Below, piece by piece: positions 46,665-54,827 of a stretch of DNA of 64,000 nucleotides (positions are counted from its first letter, which is position 1; every line of letters starts with the position of its first letter). The position numbers and the translations under genes were made by a program. The stretch covers positions 613,867 through 677,866 of the forward strand of contig NZ_JFHL01000002.1 of NCBI RefSeq assembly GCF_003664995.1, read 5' to 3'. The notes under the pieces are model-generated. The model was not told where the DNA came from. It saw only the letters and a list, made by a program, of their open reading frames with translations, and did no database searches. Source of the DNA: Mesotoga sp. BH458_6_3_2_1 (GTDB taxonomy: Bacteria; Thermotogota; Thermotogae; Petrotogales; Kosmotogaceae).

Positions 46665-47807
46665 TTATCCAATACTTTCCGGAGTTGCATCCTGGTGAGT
46701 CCCTGCAAGGACGTTTTCCTCCGTCTCAGGGTCAAATAGGTGCATCATAGACATATCGAAGACCAGATCCATCTTGTCTCCCGAAGATGCTCTGCTCTTG
46801 GGATCGACCTTGGCCACGATATCATCGCCGTGAATATTTGCGTGGATAAGAGTCTCGCTTCCGAGAGGCTCGACGACCTCTACGTTACCCTTTACTATGA
46901 ACTCTTCTTTCGGTGCCACCGAGTACATCTTATCGTAGATGTCTTCCGGCCTTATACCGAATGTCGTCTCCTTGCCTACCAGGTGTTCGAGCCTTTCAAC
47001 CTTGTCTTCAGGAACGAGAAGCTTCATGTCTTCCTTTATAACCCAGACTTTGCCTCCTTCAGAGACAAGCTTTGCGCTGATGAAGTTCATTGCAGGAGTG
47101 CCTATGAACCCGGCAACGAACTTGTTTCTCGGCTCGAAGTACACGGAGTAAGGATCCCCGATCTGCTGGATTATTCCGTCTTTCATGATTACGATTTTGT
47201 CGGCCATGGTCATTGCCTCGACCTGGTCGTGAGTAACGTATATTATAGTCGCCTGAAGATTCTGGTGCAGTCTCTTGAGTTCGGCTCTCATTTGAACCCT
47301 TAGTTTGGCGTCGAGGTTGGAGAGGGGTTCGTCAAAAAGGAAGACCTTTGGTTTTCTGACTATCGCTCTTCCGACTGCGACTCTCTGTCTCTGACCACCC
47401 GAGAGCTGCTTCGGCTTACGGTCTAGCAATTGCTCTATTCCAAGGATTCTCGCCGCTTCCTTGACTCTCTCTTCGATCTCCGGCTTCGGCGTCTTTCGCA
47501 GTTTCAGTCCGAATGCCATATTTTCGTAAACCGACATGTGCGGATAAAGAGCGTAGTTCTGGAATACCATGGCGATGTCTCTATCCTTAGGTTCGACATC
47601 GTTGACGACCTTCCCGCCGATCTTGATGATTCCTTCCGTAATCTCCTCCAAACCGGCAATCATTCTCAATGTCGTAGTCTTTCCGCAGCCCGACGGACCC
47701 AGGAGAACGAGAAACTCCTTGTCCTGTACTTGAAGATTTGCATCGAGAACGGCCTTGAATCCGTTCGGATAAGTCTTGCCTACCTTCTCGAGGGTAACTT
47801 CTGCCAT
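46665..47807 (-). CDS. ugpC: Sugar ABC transporter ATPase, UgpC/MalK/MsmK type
   Basis: A 380-residue ATPase. Walker A is GPSGCGKTT (about residues 37-45), signature LSGGQRQRVAVGRA, Walker B VFLFDEP, and the switch His lies in THDQ. The C-terminal 140 residues are the OB-type regulatory domain typical of MalK/UgpC. Such stand-alone ATPases often serve several sugar importers, so it may energise the MalF/MalG-type permeases at 36588-40337 (inference). GGAGG lies 6 bases before ATG 47807. It sits 12 bases behind the Phd-type gene on the same strand. Confidence 0.93.
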   Translation of the reverse strand: MAEVTLEKVGKTYPNGFKAVLDANLQVQDKEFLVLLGPSGCGKTTTLRMIAGLEEITEGIIKIGGKVVNDVEPKDRDIAMVFQNYALYPHMSVYENMAFGLKLRKTPKPEIEERVKEAARILGIEQLLDRKPKQLSGGQRQRVAVGRAIVRKPKVFLFDEPLSNLDAKLRVQMRAELKRLHQNLQATIIYVTHDQVEAMTMADKIVIMKDGIIQQIGDPYSVYFEPRNKFVAGFIGTPAMNFISAKLVSEGGKVWVIKEDMKLLVPEDKVERLEHLVGKETTFGIRPEDIYDKMYSVAPKEEFIVKGNVEVVEPLGSETLIHANIHGDDIVAKVDPKSRASSGDKMDLVFDMSMMHLFDPETEENVLAGTHQDATPESIG

Positions 47808-47819
47808 CTTGCACCTCCG

Positions 47820-48080
47820 TCAATCATCATCAACTTCAACAATAAGATCCTTTATCTCAACATCCATCGCTTCATCCCCGGCGTCCATCAAATAGAGATC
47901 GTGAACTCTTTCCAGGAACCTGTTGAGGAGCACATACTTGTCATAGTCCATAACGACGGCCTTTGGGAGCCCGTTTTTTGTTATAATAATATCGGCCTTC
48001 TCGCAATCGTCAACTACCTTTGAAAAGTGCGTTTTTGCTTCGGCCAGTGAAAAAAAAGAGAGCTCGTGTAATCTTGACAA
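47820..48080 (-). CDS. Phd/YefM-type antitoxin-like protein
   Basis: An 86-residue protein with the Phd/YefM N-terminal fold: LAEAKTHFSKVVDDCEKADIIITKNGLPKAVVM is spread over residues 10-45 and the YDKY turn follows. The C-terminal part is acidic, as in antitoxins, but ends in a run of Asp. I chose TTG 48080 with a GAGG 8 bases upstream; the longer frame to 48128 crosses its own promoter. No toxin gene lies next to it. It precedes the sugar ABC ATPase gene by 12 bases, so it may act as an autoregulated DNA-binding repressor (inference). Confidence 0.8.
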   Translation of the reverse strand: MSRLHELSFFSLAEAKTHFSKVVDDCEKADIIITKNGLPKAVVMDYDKYVLLNRFLERVHDLYLMDAGDEAMDVEIKDLIVEVDDD

Positions 48081-48103
48081 GAGAACCACCTCGGGACCAT
48101 TAT
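48074..48103 (+). promoter_or_regulatory. Possible promoter of the nqr operon
   Basis: Perfect TTGACA (48074-48079), 18 bases, then CATTAT (48098-48103), a weak -10. It overlaps the minus-strand promoter just described and the first codons of the Phd-type gene. Tentative. Confidence 0.35.
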
Positions 48104-48128
48104 ACAGTATGACCACAATTATAGTCAA
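48099..48128 (-). promoter_or_regulatory. Promoter of the Phd-type gene and ABC ATPase gene
   Basis: Minus strand: TTGACT (48123-48128), 18-base spacer, perfect TATAAT (48099-48104). The leader to the TTG start is only about 12 bases. Confidence 0.7.
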
Positions 48129-48153
48129 GCTTTTGCTTTCGGAGGTGCCAGGG

Positions 48154-49077
48154 ATGGCGAAGAAGTTTTTTCTGAAACAACCAATGATGAGAAAGGTTAT
48201 CTACGCTCTCCTTCCGATTTTGGTCTTCGCTGTTGGGAATTTCGGCTGGGTGGTGTTTTCCAAGGTCTTACTTTCGATAGTTATCTCCGTTTTTGTTGAA
48301 TGGCTGTTCGAAAGCAAAAAGGGGAAGCCCGTAAGTGAAGCTGCAATTGTTACCGGGTTCCTGATTGGATTGATTCTGCCTCCTGCCGTTCCCTTCTGGA
48401 TAGTCGTAGTTTCAAGCTCCTTTGCAATAGTCTTCGCCAAGATGGCCTTTGGAGGCTTCGCCAGGAATCTTTACAATCCTGCATTAGTTGGCAGGGCCTT
48501 CGTCTACGTCAGTTTTCCTGCCGCAGTACAGCAAAGCTGGACTCCGGCAGTTCAGAGCTGGGGACAGGGCTTCACTCGCTGGATCAGCTCGGATATTATC
48601 ACTATGGCCACCCCCGCAAATATCATCAGGGGCGGCGGAGAGGTTAACGCGTGGCGGATGATATTCGGAAACATAGCCGGTTCTTCCGGCGAAACAGCGA
48701 AATGGTTGATTGCAGCCGCTGCGGTCTATCTAATCATGACAAAGGTGGCGTCCTGGAAGATTATAGTATCGACTCTGGTTTCGGCATTCGTGATGTCGGG
48801 AATAATCTTCATTTTTGACCCTTCAAGAATGAACCCATTCCATTGGATGATCGGAGGCAGCATCATGTTTGGAGCCGTCTTCATGGCAACGGATCCGATA
48901 AGCGCACCGAAGAAAGATAGGGCCAAATGGATCTACGGGGCTATGATAGGATCTCTTGCAGTCATAATAGGTACATTCTCGTTGTTCGGAGCCGGTTTGA
49001 TGTTCGCTGTCCTTATTGCAAACACATTTGCCTCTCTTCTTGATTATCTGAGTACCCCGAAGAAGGTGAAAGCATGA
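48154..49077 (+). CDS. nqrB: Na+-NQR subunit B (compact; RnfD-sized)
   Basis: A 307-residue membrane protein of the NqrB/RnfD family with eight to ten helices. RNLYNPALVGRAF and FMATDPISAP are family boxes. DIITMATPAN fits the Dxx[ST]xAT site where ApbE attaches FMN to Thr. It lacks roughly the first 95 residues of Vibrio NqrB (about 415 in total), including the cytoplasmic N terminus. ATG 48154 has GGAGG 8 bases upstream. It is the first gene of nqrBCDEF; nqrA, normally in front, is absent and the upstream neighbour is divergent. Confidence 0.9.
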   Translation: MAKKFFLKQPMMRKVIYALLPILVFAVGNFGWVVFSKVLLSIVISVFVEWLFESKKGKPVSEAAIVTGFLIGLILPPAVPFWIVVVSSSFAIVFAKMAFGGFARNLYNPALVGRAFVYVSFPAAVQQSWTPAVQSWGQGFTRWISSDIITMATPANIIRGGGEVNAWRMIFGNIAGSSGETAKWLIAAAAVYLIMTKVASWKIIVSTLVSAFVMSGIIFIFDPSRMNPFHWMIGGSIMFGAVFMATDPISAPKKDRAKWIYGAMIGSLAVIIGTFSLFGAGLMFAVLIANTFASLLDYLSTPKKVKA

Positions 49078-49694
49078 ACGAAAAGCTTTACTCTGTATTC
49101 TTTGCTTTCATTCTAACAACGGTGTTTGTCCTGTGTCTCGCAGGTATCAACGCACTTGCTTCCGGTACGATCGAGAGAAATGAGCGGCTCGAGTTTCAGA
49201 GATCGTTGATCTATGTATTCGAGCTTTCGGATGGAGCTGATTTCCCTTCGGATGGGGAAGTTCAGGAGCTCTATTCAAGCAGAATCAAAGAGGTCGAGGG
49301 AGAGCAGACTGTCTATGTCGTCGAGAAGGACGGAACGAGAGAGTTTGCCTTTACTGTTCAAAGCGCCGGTCTCTGGGGAACTATTACGGCTCTTGTGGCG
49401 GTAGACGAGAGCGGATCAAGAATAACGGGAATAGATTTCGTCAGCCACTCGGAAACTCCAGGACTTGGCGGAAGAATTGATGAAGAGTCGTTCAAAGAGC
49501 AGTTCAGGGGAGAATTAATCTCATCTGACTCTTCGGCAAGAGTAGCTGTGGTATCAGGTCAGGATACCGCTTCTAGAGACGACTCAAAGGTCGACGCAAT
49601 TACTGGAGCAACGAGAACTTCGGAATCTATCCAGGCCTTATTGAATAAGGCGGTTAACACGGTTTTTCCGGTAGTTCTTGAGGTGGTGGATTAA
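49074..49694 (+). CDS. nqrC: Na+-NQR subunit C (flavin-binding)
   Basis: A 206-residue protein: one N-terminal membrane helix (residues 7-28), then a periplasmic FMN-binding domain. The covalent flavin site DAITGATRTS lies near residue 176 and fits the SGAT-type motif. Vibrio NqrC is about 257 residues, so this is compact, nearer RnfG length. It starts in an ATGA overlap with nqrB. Confidence 0.9.
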   Translation: MNEKLYSVFFAFILTTVFVLCLAGINALASGTIERNERLEFQRSLIYVFELSDGADFPSDGEVQELYSSRIKEVEGEQTVYVVEKDGTREFAFTVQSAGLWGTITALVAVDESGSRITGIDFVSHSETPGLGGRIDEESFKEQFRGELISSDSSARVAVVSGQDTASRDDSKVDAITGATRTSESIQALLNKAVNTVFPVVLEVVD

Positions 49695-49695
49695 A

Positions 49696-50295
49696 ATGGC
49701 TGAATCGAAGAAGACGATCTTCCTCGCGAATATCTGGAAGAATAACCCCGTAATTGTTCAGATACTTGGGATTTGTTCGGCCCTGGCGGTAACGAACAAT
49801 CTCACTAACACACTGATAATGGGAATAGGCCTAATTTTTACTACGGCATTCTCTTCACTCACCATTTCGGCTCTTAGAAGGCATATTCCCAAGAATGTGC
49901 GAATGATGGTTCAGGTTCTGATAATCGCTACATACGTAATAATACTGGATATCGTTCTCAAGGCTTATCTTCCTTCGATAAGCAAGGCCCTCGGCCCTTA
50001 CGTCGGTTTGATTATCACTAACTGCATAATCATGGGCAGAGCCGAGGCCTTTGCGCAATCACACGGGCCGGTCCTTTCATTCATTGACGGAATCTCCGCC
50101 GGAATAGGCTATTCGCTGATTCTTCTGGCAGTAGCCTTCATCAGGGAGCTGCTTGGGTTCGGAACTTTGTTTGGATTGAGGGTCATGCCGGAAGGCTTTA
50201 CTCCCTGGGTGATAATGATTATGGCACCCAGTGCCTTCTTCATACTTGGCGCCATAATCTGGATCGCTCGCACACCTATCGTGAAGAAGAAGTGA
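49696..50295 (+). CDS. nqrD: Na+-NQR subunit D
   Basis: A 199-residue six-helix membrane protein. The VGLIITNCIIMGRAEAFA region, SFIDGI and RELLGFGTLFG match Vibrio NqrD (as remembered) better than RnfE. The conserved Cys in TNC is a ligand of the intramembrane iron centre shared with NqrE. ATG 49696 is chosen over an upstream in-frame GTG at 49678, which lies inside nqrC. Confidence 0.92.
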   Translation: MAESKKTIFLANIWKNNPVIVQILGICSALAVTNNLTNTLIMGIGLIFTTAFSSLTISALRRHIPKNVRMMVQVLIIATYVIILDIVLKAYLPSISKALGPYVGLIITNCIIMGRAEAFAQSHGPVLSFIDGISAGIGYSLILLAVAFIRELLGFGTLFGLRVMPEGFTPWVIMIMAPSAFFILGAIIWIARTPIVKKK

Positions 50296-50309
50296 GGGGG
50301 GAGATGTAG

Positions 50310-50903
50310 ATGGGAGTTCCGCTTAATCCTTTTGTTATAATGATCGCTGCGGCACTTACGAGCAACATGGTTCTGAGCAATTTTCTCGGGATGTGCTCGT
50401 TCATCTCCGTTTCGAGAGATATCAAGACGGCCAACGGCCTTGGGATGGCAGTAACCTTCGTTCTAACACTGACATCGGTCTTGAATTATATAGTTTACTA
50501 CTATATTCTTGTTCCGCTGAATCTCGTCTATCTACGGTACATCGTATTCATCGTAGTAATAGCTGCATTTGTCCAATTTCTGGAGATGGTCATAGACAGG
50601 TTCTCTCCGGCTCTCTATATCAATCTGGGAATCTTCTTGCCTTTAATCACCGTAAACTGTGCGATCCTTGGCGGTGTTTTGTTCATGATCATCAGAGAAT
50701 ACAACCTGATACAGTCGCTCTTCTTCGGGTTTGGATCCGGAGCGGGCTGGTGGTTGGCAATAGTCGCGCTGTCCGCGATGAGAATGAGGCTTAGAGAAAA
50801 GGATCTTCCCCCTCAGCTGGTAGGACCCGGCATAACCATGATAATCATTGGCATTATGGCCCTCGCCTTTATGGGCTTCTCGGGCATGCTGCCCGTTCAG
50901 TAA
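50310..50903 (+). CDS. nqrE: Na+-NQR subunit E
   Basis: A 197-residue six-helix membrane protein. NFLGMCSFISVS near residue 23 and LGIFLPLITVNCAILGG near 105 supply the Cys ligands for the D/E iron centre; GFGSGAGWWLAIVALSAMR and the C-terminal MALAFMGFSGM are NqrE hallmarks. ATG 50310 follows a G-rich site. NqrD and NqrE are inverted-topology homologues forming the membrane core. Confidence 0.93.
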   Translation: MGVPLNPFVIMIAAALTSNMVLSNFLGMCSFISVSRDIKTANGLGMAVTFVLTLTSVLNYIVYYYILVPLNLVYLRYIVFIVVIAAFVQFLEMVIDRFSPALYINLGIFLPLITVNCAILGGVLFMIIREYNLIQSLFFGFGSGAGWWLAIVALSAMRMRLREKDLPPQLVGPGITMIIIGIMALAFMGFSGMLPVQ

Positions 50904-50916
50904 GGTGGTGTTTGGC

Positions 50917-52017
50917 TTGGAAATAATCATCTCTGCTCTGGTCGTTGGAGGGATCTCCGCGGTTCTCGCTGCCGTTCTTACAGTCGCAGATGCCCTGGTT
51001 AACAACTACGGAGAAGTGAATATCACGGTAAATGAATCCAAGAGCTACAAGGTGAAGGGCGGATCGACTCTGCTTTCCACTCTCGCGGGAGAGAAGATCT
51101 TCATCCCCTCGGCATGCGGAGGCAAGGGAAGTTGCGGACTGTGCAAGGTTAAGGTCCTTAGTGATATAGGACCCATTCTTCCCACGGAACTGCCTTATCT
51201 CTCGCCCAAAGAAAAAAAGGACAATATCAGGCTTTCATGTCAGGTAAAAGTGAAAAGCGATGTATCTATCGAGATTCCCGAAGAGCTTTTCAACATACGT
51301 GAGTACCTTTCAACCGTCTCATCCATAGAGGATGTCACTCATGATATTAAGGAACTCTTCTTCGATCTTGAAGAAGAGATAAGGTTCAAAGCCGGTCAAT
51401 ATGTTCAACTGATCGTGCCTGGTTATGGAGATATAAAGGGAGAGACAATGAGAGCCTATTCTATGTCATCTCAGCCCTCCGTTAAGGACGGAGTTGAACT
51501 GCTTGTGAGGCTCGTTCCCAATGGAATCGTGACAACTTACGTCCACAAGATGCTTAGAGTGGGAGACAAGATAAGAATCCTTGGACCGTTTGGAGACTTT
51601 TTTCTCAGAGAGACCGATTCAGATATAATATTCATTGCCGGTGGTTCGGGGATGGCTCCAATAAGGTCGATAGTACTGGACATGATGGAAAAGGGCGTGG
51701 AAAGAAATGCCTATTATTTCTTTGGAGCAAGGAGCAAGAGGGATCTCTTCTATCTTGAGGAAATGAAGGAGATCGAAAGTAAAATGCCCAACTTCCATTT
51801 CATACCGGCTCTGTCCGACCCCCTGCCCGAAGACGGCTGGGAAGGCGAAGTGGGACTTATAACCGATGTGGTTGACAGGTACCTTGCCGAGCAGGGAGAT
51901 GAGGCTTCCAGAGAGGGTTACCTTTGCGGAAGTCCTGGGATGATAAATGCTTGTATTAGTGTATTGAAAAAGCATAACGTACCGGAAGAAAAGATCTACT
52001 ACGACAAATTCGGATAG
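50917..52017 (+). CDS. nqrF: Na+-NQR subunit F (NADH dehydrogenase subunit)
   Basis: A 366-residue protein: N-terminal membrane helix (residues 2-24); 2Fe-2S domain with C-x5-C-x2-C (ACGGKGSCGLC) and a fourth Cys in LSCQV; FAD domain with RAYSMSS; NAD(P)H domain with AGGSGMAP and CGSPGMINA. It is the electron-entry subunit, taking hydride from NADH. It is about 40 residues shorter than Vibrio NqrF, lacking an insertion in the FAD domain. TTG 50917 follows an AAGGTGG site 8 bases away; a longer frame overlaps nqrE and is rejected. Confidence 0.92.
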   Translation: MEIIISALVVGGISAVLAAVLTVADALVNNYGEVNITVNESKSYKVKGGSTLLSTLAGEKIFIPSACGGKGSCGLCKVKVLSDIGPILPTELPYLSPKEKKDNIRLSCQVKVKSDVSIEIPEELFNIREYLSTVSSIEDVTHDIKELFFDLEEEIRFKAGQYVQLIVPGYGDIKGETMRAYSMSSQPSVKDGVELLVRLVPNGIVTTYVHKMLRVGDKIRILGPFGDFFLRETDSDIIFIAGGSGMAPIRSIVLDMMEKGVERNAYYFFGARSKRDLFYLEEMKEIESKMPNFHFIPALSDPLPEDGWEGEVGLITDVVDRYLAEQGDEASREGYLCGSPGMINACISVLKKHNVPEEKIYYDKFG

Positions 52018-52033
52018 TTTTGGAGGTGAGATT

Positions 52034-52492
52034 TTGAAACAGACTCCGGACTTCGATAGAATTCAGGAAAACATGAGAGCCGGCAGCATAACCGGTCCGG
52101 GCTTTCTTGGCGATGATGAAAGAAACCTTCTCGATATTATCAGAGAGGATGAGTCTAAGGTGAAGGAACTGGGCTTGACGAATGAAACAATCGCTGACAA
52201 GCTGGAAATACTTATGAAGCAAGGTGAAAGGGGATTCGGTTCGCCTGTCAAAGTCGATGATCGCTTCGTAGTAATCGTCGAGGAGAGTCGCGGTTACATA
52301 CCCTGCCCCTTTCGGCACGGACATCTTTCAAAAAAAGTAAACGTCAATGTGAGAAATATCACCCTGAAGAAAGAGATAGACTATTCGCCGATTTCGATTC
52401 ATCTCATTCGAGAGCACGGTTTCTATCAGGGAAAAGGTTCGACCTACAGGCTTGATCCTGAAATGCTCGCCAGGATGCTGGAGCTGATTTGA
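52034..52492 (+). CDS. Conserved-looking protein of unknown function after nqrF
   Basis: A 152-residue soluble protein. The N-terminal half is helical with many acidic residues. The C-terminal half holds YIPCPFRHGHLSKK and a motif HLIREHGFYQGKGS, plus a final RLDPEMLARML helix. His-rich loops might bind metal, but there is no known family that I can name. TTG 52034 has GGAGG 7 bases upstream. It starts 16 bases after nqrF, so it belongs to the nqr transcript. Confidence 0.65.
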   Translation: MKQTPDFDRIQENMRAGSITGPGFLGDDERNLLDIIREDESKVKELGLTNETIADKLEILMKQGERGFGSPVKVDDRFVVIVEESRGYIPCPFRHGHLSKKVNVNVRNITLKKEIDYSPISIHLIREHGFYQGKGSTYRLDPEMLARMLELI

Positions 52493-52521
52493 CCAGATGA
52501 ATTTTCCGGATGTGATTGAAA

Positions 52522-53118
52522 ATGGTCAGAAAGTATAGTTCAAGAAACAGGGCGCTTTTCACGGTCTTTTTTGTGGTCGCGTTGACAGCATTTGCTTCTT
52601 ATTACGCTTTTGGACACAAGATGGATGTTGTCGTTCCCAGCAGCGAGATCGGACTGGATGAGCTGACCTTCAACAGCAGCGTTTTCTCCCTTCTTGGTGA
52701 GGCACCCTTTCCACCTGATCAGGGTCTCGCAAACGGAGTTTCTGTAGAGCAGGACGATGGCGAGGTGATCCGGGTATTTTACCCGCCCGAAGACGATTCG
52801 GTCAGGAGCTTTCAGTTCGAGCTGAACTCCAGGGTGATCAATGTGTATATCTGGAAGATGGATTCCGCAGATTCCGCGAGAAGAACCTGGGAGACGCTCT
52901 TTCTTGTGGAATGTTCCGTGCTGACGAGAGACATGGGCAGGATAAAGAAGGCCGATTACTCCTACGCGAAAGTGGTTAGGTTCGGCGGCAAAGACCAGGT
53001 TCTCATCTGGCAGAAAGGAAATTGGGTGGTACTGGCCAAGAGTCCGGGATTTACGATGGAAAGAGAAGAGGAGAAAAAGATTCTAACTGAGCTATTCGAT
53101 CCTAGTATAAGAAATTGA
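52522..53118 (+). CDS. Membrane-anchored protein of unknown function
   Basis: A 198-residue protein with an Arg/Lys-rich N terminus, one membrane helix (about residues 11-30) and a beta-rich extracytoplasmic domain with many aromatic residues. No family is recognised. ATG 52522 is preferred to a TTG at 52516. It is the last (+) gene of the nqr run, and its 3' end overlaps the convergent DUF523 gene by 17 bases. Confidence 0.65.
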   Translation: MVRKYSSRNRALFTVFFVVALTAFASYYAFGHKMDVVVPSSEIGLDELTFNSSVFSLLGEAPFPPDQGLANGVSVEQDDGEVIRVFYPPEDDSVRSFQFELNSRVINVYIWKMDSADSARRTWETLFLVECSVLTRDMGRIKKADYSYAKVVRFGGKDQVLIWQKGNWVVLAKSPGFTMEREEEKKILTELFDPSIRN

Positions 53119-53554
53119 TCTCTTCTTCTGAATAGACTTCAATAGCGTTCTTCATGAGAAGCTCTGCTGTTATTCCCATTCCGTCGATCATCACCCCGCT
53201 GAAAGTGCCGTCGTAAATGCCTTTGCAACCACAAGAAGGGCTCCTGGATCTGAGGACGGCGATACTGGCTCCGGAAAGCTTCGCTATTTTCAAGACCTCT
53301 TCGGCTCCTCGTATATAGTTCTGAGTAACATCCTTCCCAAACTGATCGATAACTATCCTTGTTGCCCGCCAGTCGTTAGAAGTAGTTATTTCCGCCCTGG
53401 GACGCGGTGTCGGGAGTCCTCCGAGCTGCTCAGGACAGACCGGTAAAAAAACAAACCTGTCCACCAGCTCAAGAAGCTCTAAAGACAGGTTGTTATCACC
53501 GCGATACGTACAGTTGACACCGATGAGGCAGGCGCTAACCAGGATCTTTGTCAT
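53102..53554 (-). CDS. DUF523-family protein
   Basis: A 150-residue DUF523 protein. The family is marked by Cys-containing boxes: VSACLIGVNCTYRG, PVCPEQLGGLPTPRP and SPSCGCKGIYDG. These Cys could bind metal or a cluster. The role is unknown. ATG 53554 overlaps the M23 gene by 4 bases, so it is the last gene of the gatA-DUF523 minus-strand run, in tail-to-tail overlap with the (+) unknown gene. Confidence 0.88.
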   Translation of the reverse strand: MTKILVSACLIGVNCTYRGDNNLSLELLELVDRFVFLPVCPEQLGGLPTPRPRAEITTSNDWRATRIVIDQFGKDVTQNYIRGAEEVLKIAKLSGASIAVLRSRSPSCGCKGIYDGTFSGVMIDGMGITAELLMKNAIEVYSEEEINFLY

Positions 53555-54399
53555 TTACCACCGGCAGCGGTGCCGTCGTCCTCTCTTCTTATGACGTACA
53601 TGAGGTCACGTGTTGGAAGCATAGAAAGGGGATTCATCGTGTTGGTCTTTGGATCTCTGACTTCGAAATGTACATGAGGACCAGTCGAAATACCTGTGGT
53701 TCCGACCCGGCCGATCAACGAACCGGTCTCCACTCTTTGACCTACATAAACACTGATCCTGCTCATGTGGCCATAACGGGTTACGTAACCGTTGTCGTGC
53801 TGTATTTCAACCATGTTTCCATAACCACCGTTTATTCCGGCAAAGACTACTGTTCCCCTCGAACCCGCAAAGATCGGCGTTCCTTCTGGAGCCGCAATGT
53901 CAAGCCCCGAATGGAATGAGGGCTGTCCGCTTACCGGGTGGGTTCTCCAACCGTAATCGGAAGATATAACTCCATAAATGGGCCACCTGAAAGGGGAACT
54001 CTGTGGGACATACTGACACAAGTTTATTAGAGACATGGGAACGAAGATCCTCTGTCCGGGGTTGATGATTGAATTGGGACTAAGGTTGTTCGCCGCTATC
54101 AACTCCTCGACAGGAGTGAAGAAAAGCTTTGCTATGTAATCGAAGGTATCGCCGGACTGAACGTCGTAGATCAGACCATCGGGCTGAGGTATCCGAAGCG
54201 TATCCCCTGCCTTTATGCTGCTAGGATTCTTTAGATTGTTGAAATCTATAATCGTCGAAATGCAAACATCCAAATCCCTGGAAATAGTGTGAATCGAGTC
54301 TCCCGATCTAACCACGTATGTAACGAGGAAAAACGCAAAACTGCGAGTCATTAAAAGCAAAGACATAACTAAGAATAACAGAATGACCCGACGGTTCAT
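53551..54399 (-). CDS. LysM-M23 peptidoglycan hydrolase-like protein
   Basis: A 282-residue secreted protein. A signal peptide (residues 1-22), two LysM modules (about 27-70 and 78-121) that bind peptidoglycan, and an M23/LytM domain (about 140-255) with HSGLDIA, RYGHMS and HVHFEV, all zinc and catalytic residues present. It is a likely endopeptidase or envelope remodelling factor. It overlaps dgkA by 4 bases. Confidence 0.92.
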   Translation of the reverse strand: MNRRVILLFLVMSLLLMTRSFAFFLVTYVVRSGDSIHTISRDLDVCISTIIDFNNLKNPSSIKAGDTLRIPQPDGLIYDVQSGDTFDYIAKLFFTPVEELIAANNLSPNSIINPGQRIFVPMSLINLCQYVPQSSPFRWPIYGVISSDYGWRTHPVSGQPSFHSGLDIAAPEGTPIFAGSRGTVVFAGINGGYGNMVEIQHDNGYVTRYGHMSRISVYVGQRVETGSLIGRVGTTGISTGPHVHFEVRDPKTNTMNPLSMLPTRDLMYVIRREDDGTAAGGK

Positions 54400-54827
54400 T
54401 CCCTGCCACCTCCAAAAAGCCCCAAGAAGAAGAAGATTACCAAAATCATTATACCAAAAAGCAGTCCAACGGCAAAATGCAAACCAAAAATTGATTGTAA
54501 AATAATGGATAATCCTATAAGTATAGATATCGCAGTTCCCATCAGTACTACTGAGGCTGCTGTATCCTTGAGTACACGGACTCTTTCATCATAGTAAGGG
54601 CGCAGAATATCGGCAATCTTCTCCACCAGAGTGTTAATTCCTTCGAGAAGTAATACCATAAGCGTACAGAAAAGAAGCCAATAATAATCATTCTTATCTA
54701 ACCCGAGCAGAGCGCCCAGTGTTAAAATTACTGCTCCGAACACTAGCTGGATTCTGAAGTTCCGTTCTTTCAAGAGATGCTTTATTCCATTTGTAGCGTT
54801 GCCAAGACTTCTGACAAACTTCTTCAT
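54396..54827 (-). CDS. dgkA: Diacylglycerol/undecaprenol kinase DgkA family
   Basis: A 143-residue small membrane kinase. The family core EGINTLVEKIAD and KDTAASVV are present. Two helices flank each motif, and an extra helix at the C terminus (about 115-138) exceeds the usual 120-130 residues. Gram-positive-type relatives phosphorylate undecaprenol. It starts in a 4-base overlap with korC and leads into the LysM-M23 gene. Confidence 0.9.
   Translation of the reverse strand: MKKFVRSLGNATNGIKHLLKERNFRIQLVFGAVILTLGALLGLDKNDYYWLLFCTLMVLLLEGINTLVEKIADILRPYYDERVRVLKDTAASVVLMGTAISILIGLSIILQSIFGLHFAVGLLFGIMILVIFFFLGLFGGGRE

Noticed and set aside
48154..52017. Classification of the operon as Rnf
   Set aside because: The last gene is NqrF (2Fe-2S plus FAD and NADH domains), RnfB and RnfC are absent, and the D and E subunits carry Nqr-type boxes. 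The compact B and C are noted as unusual.
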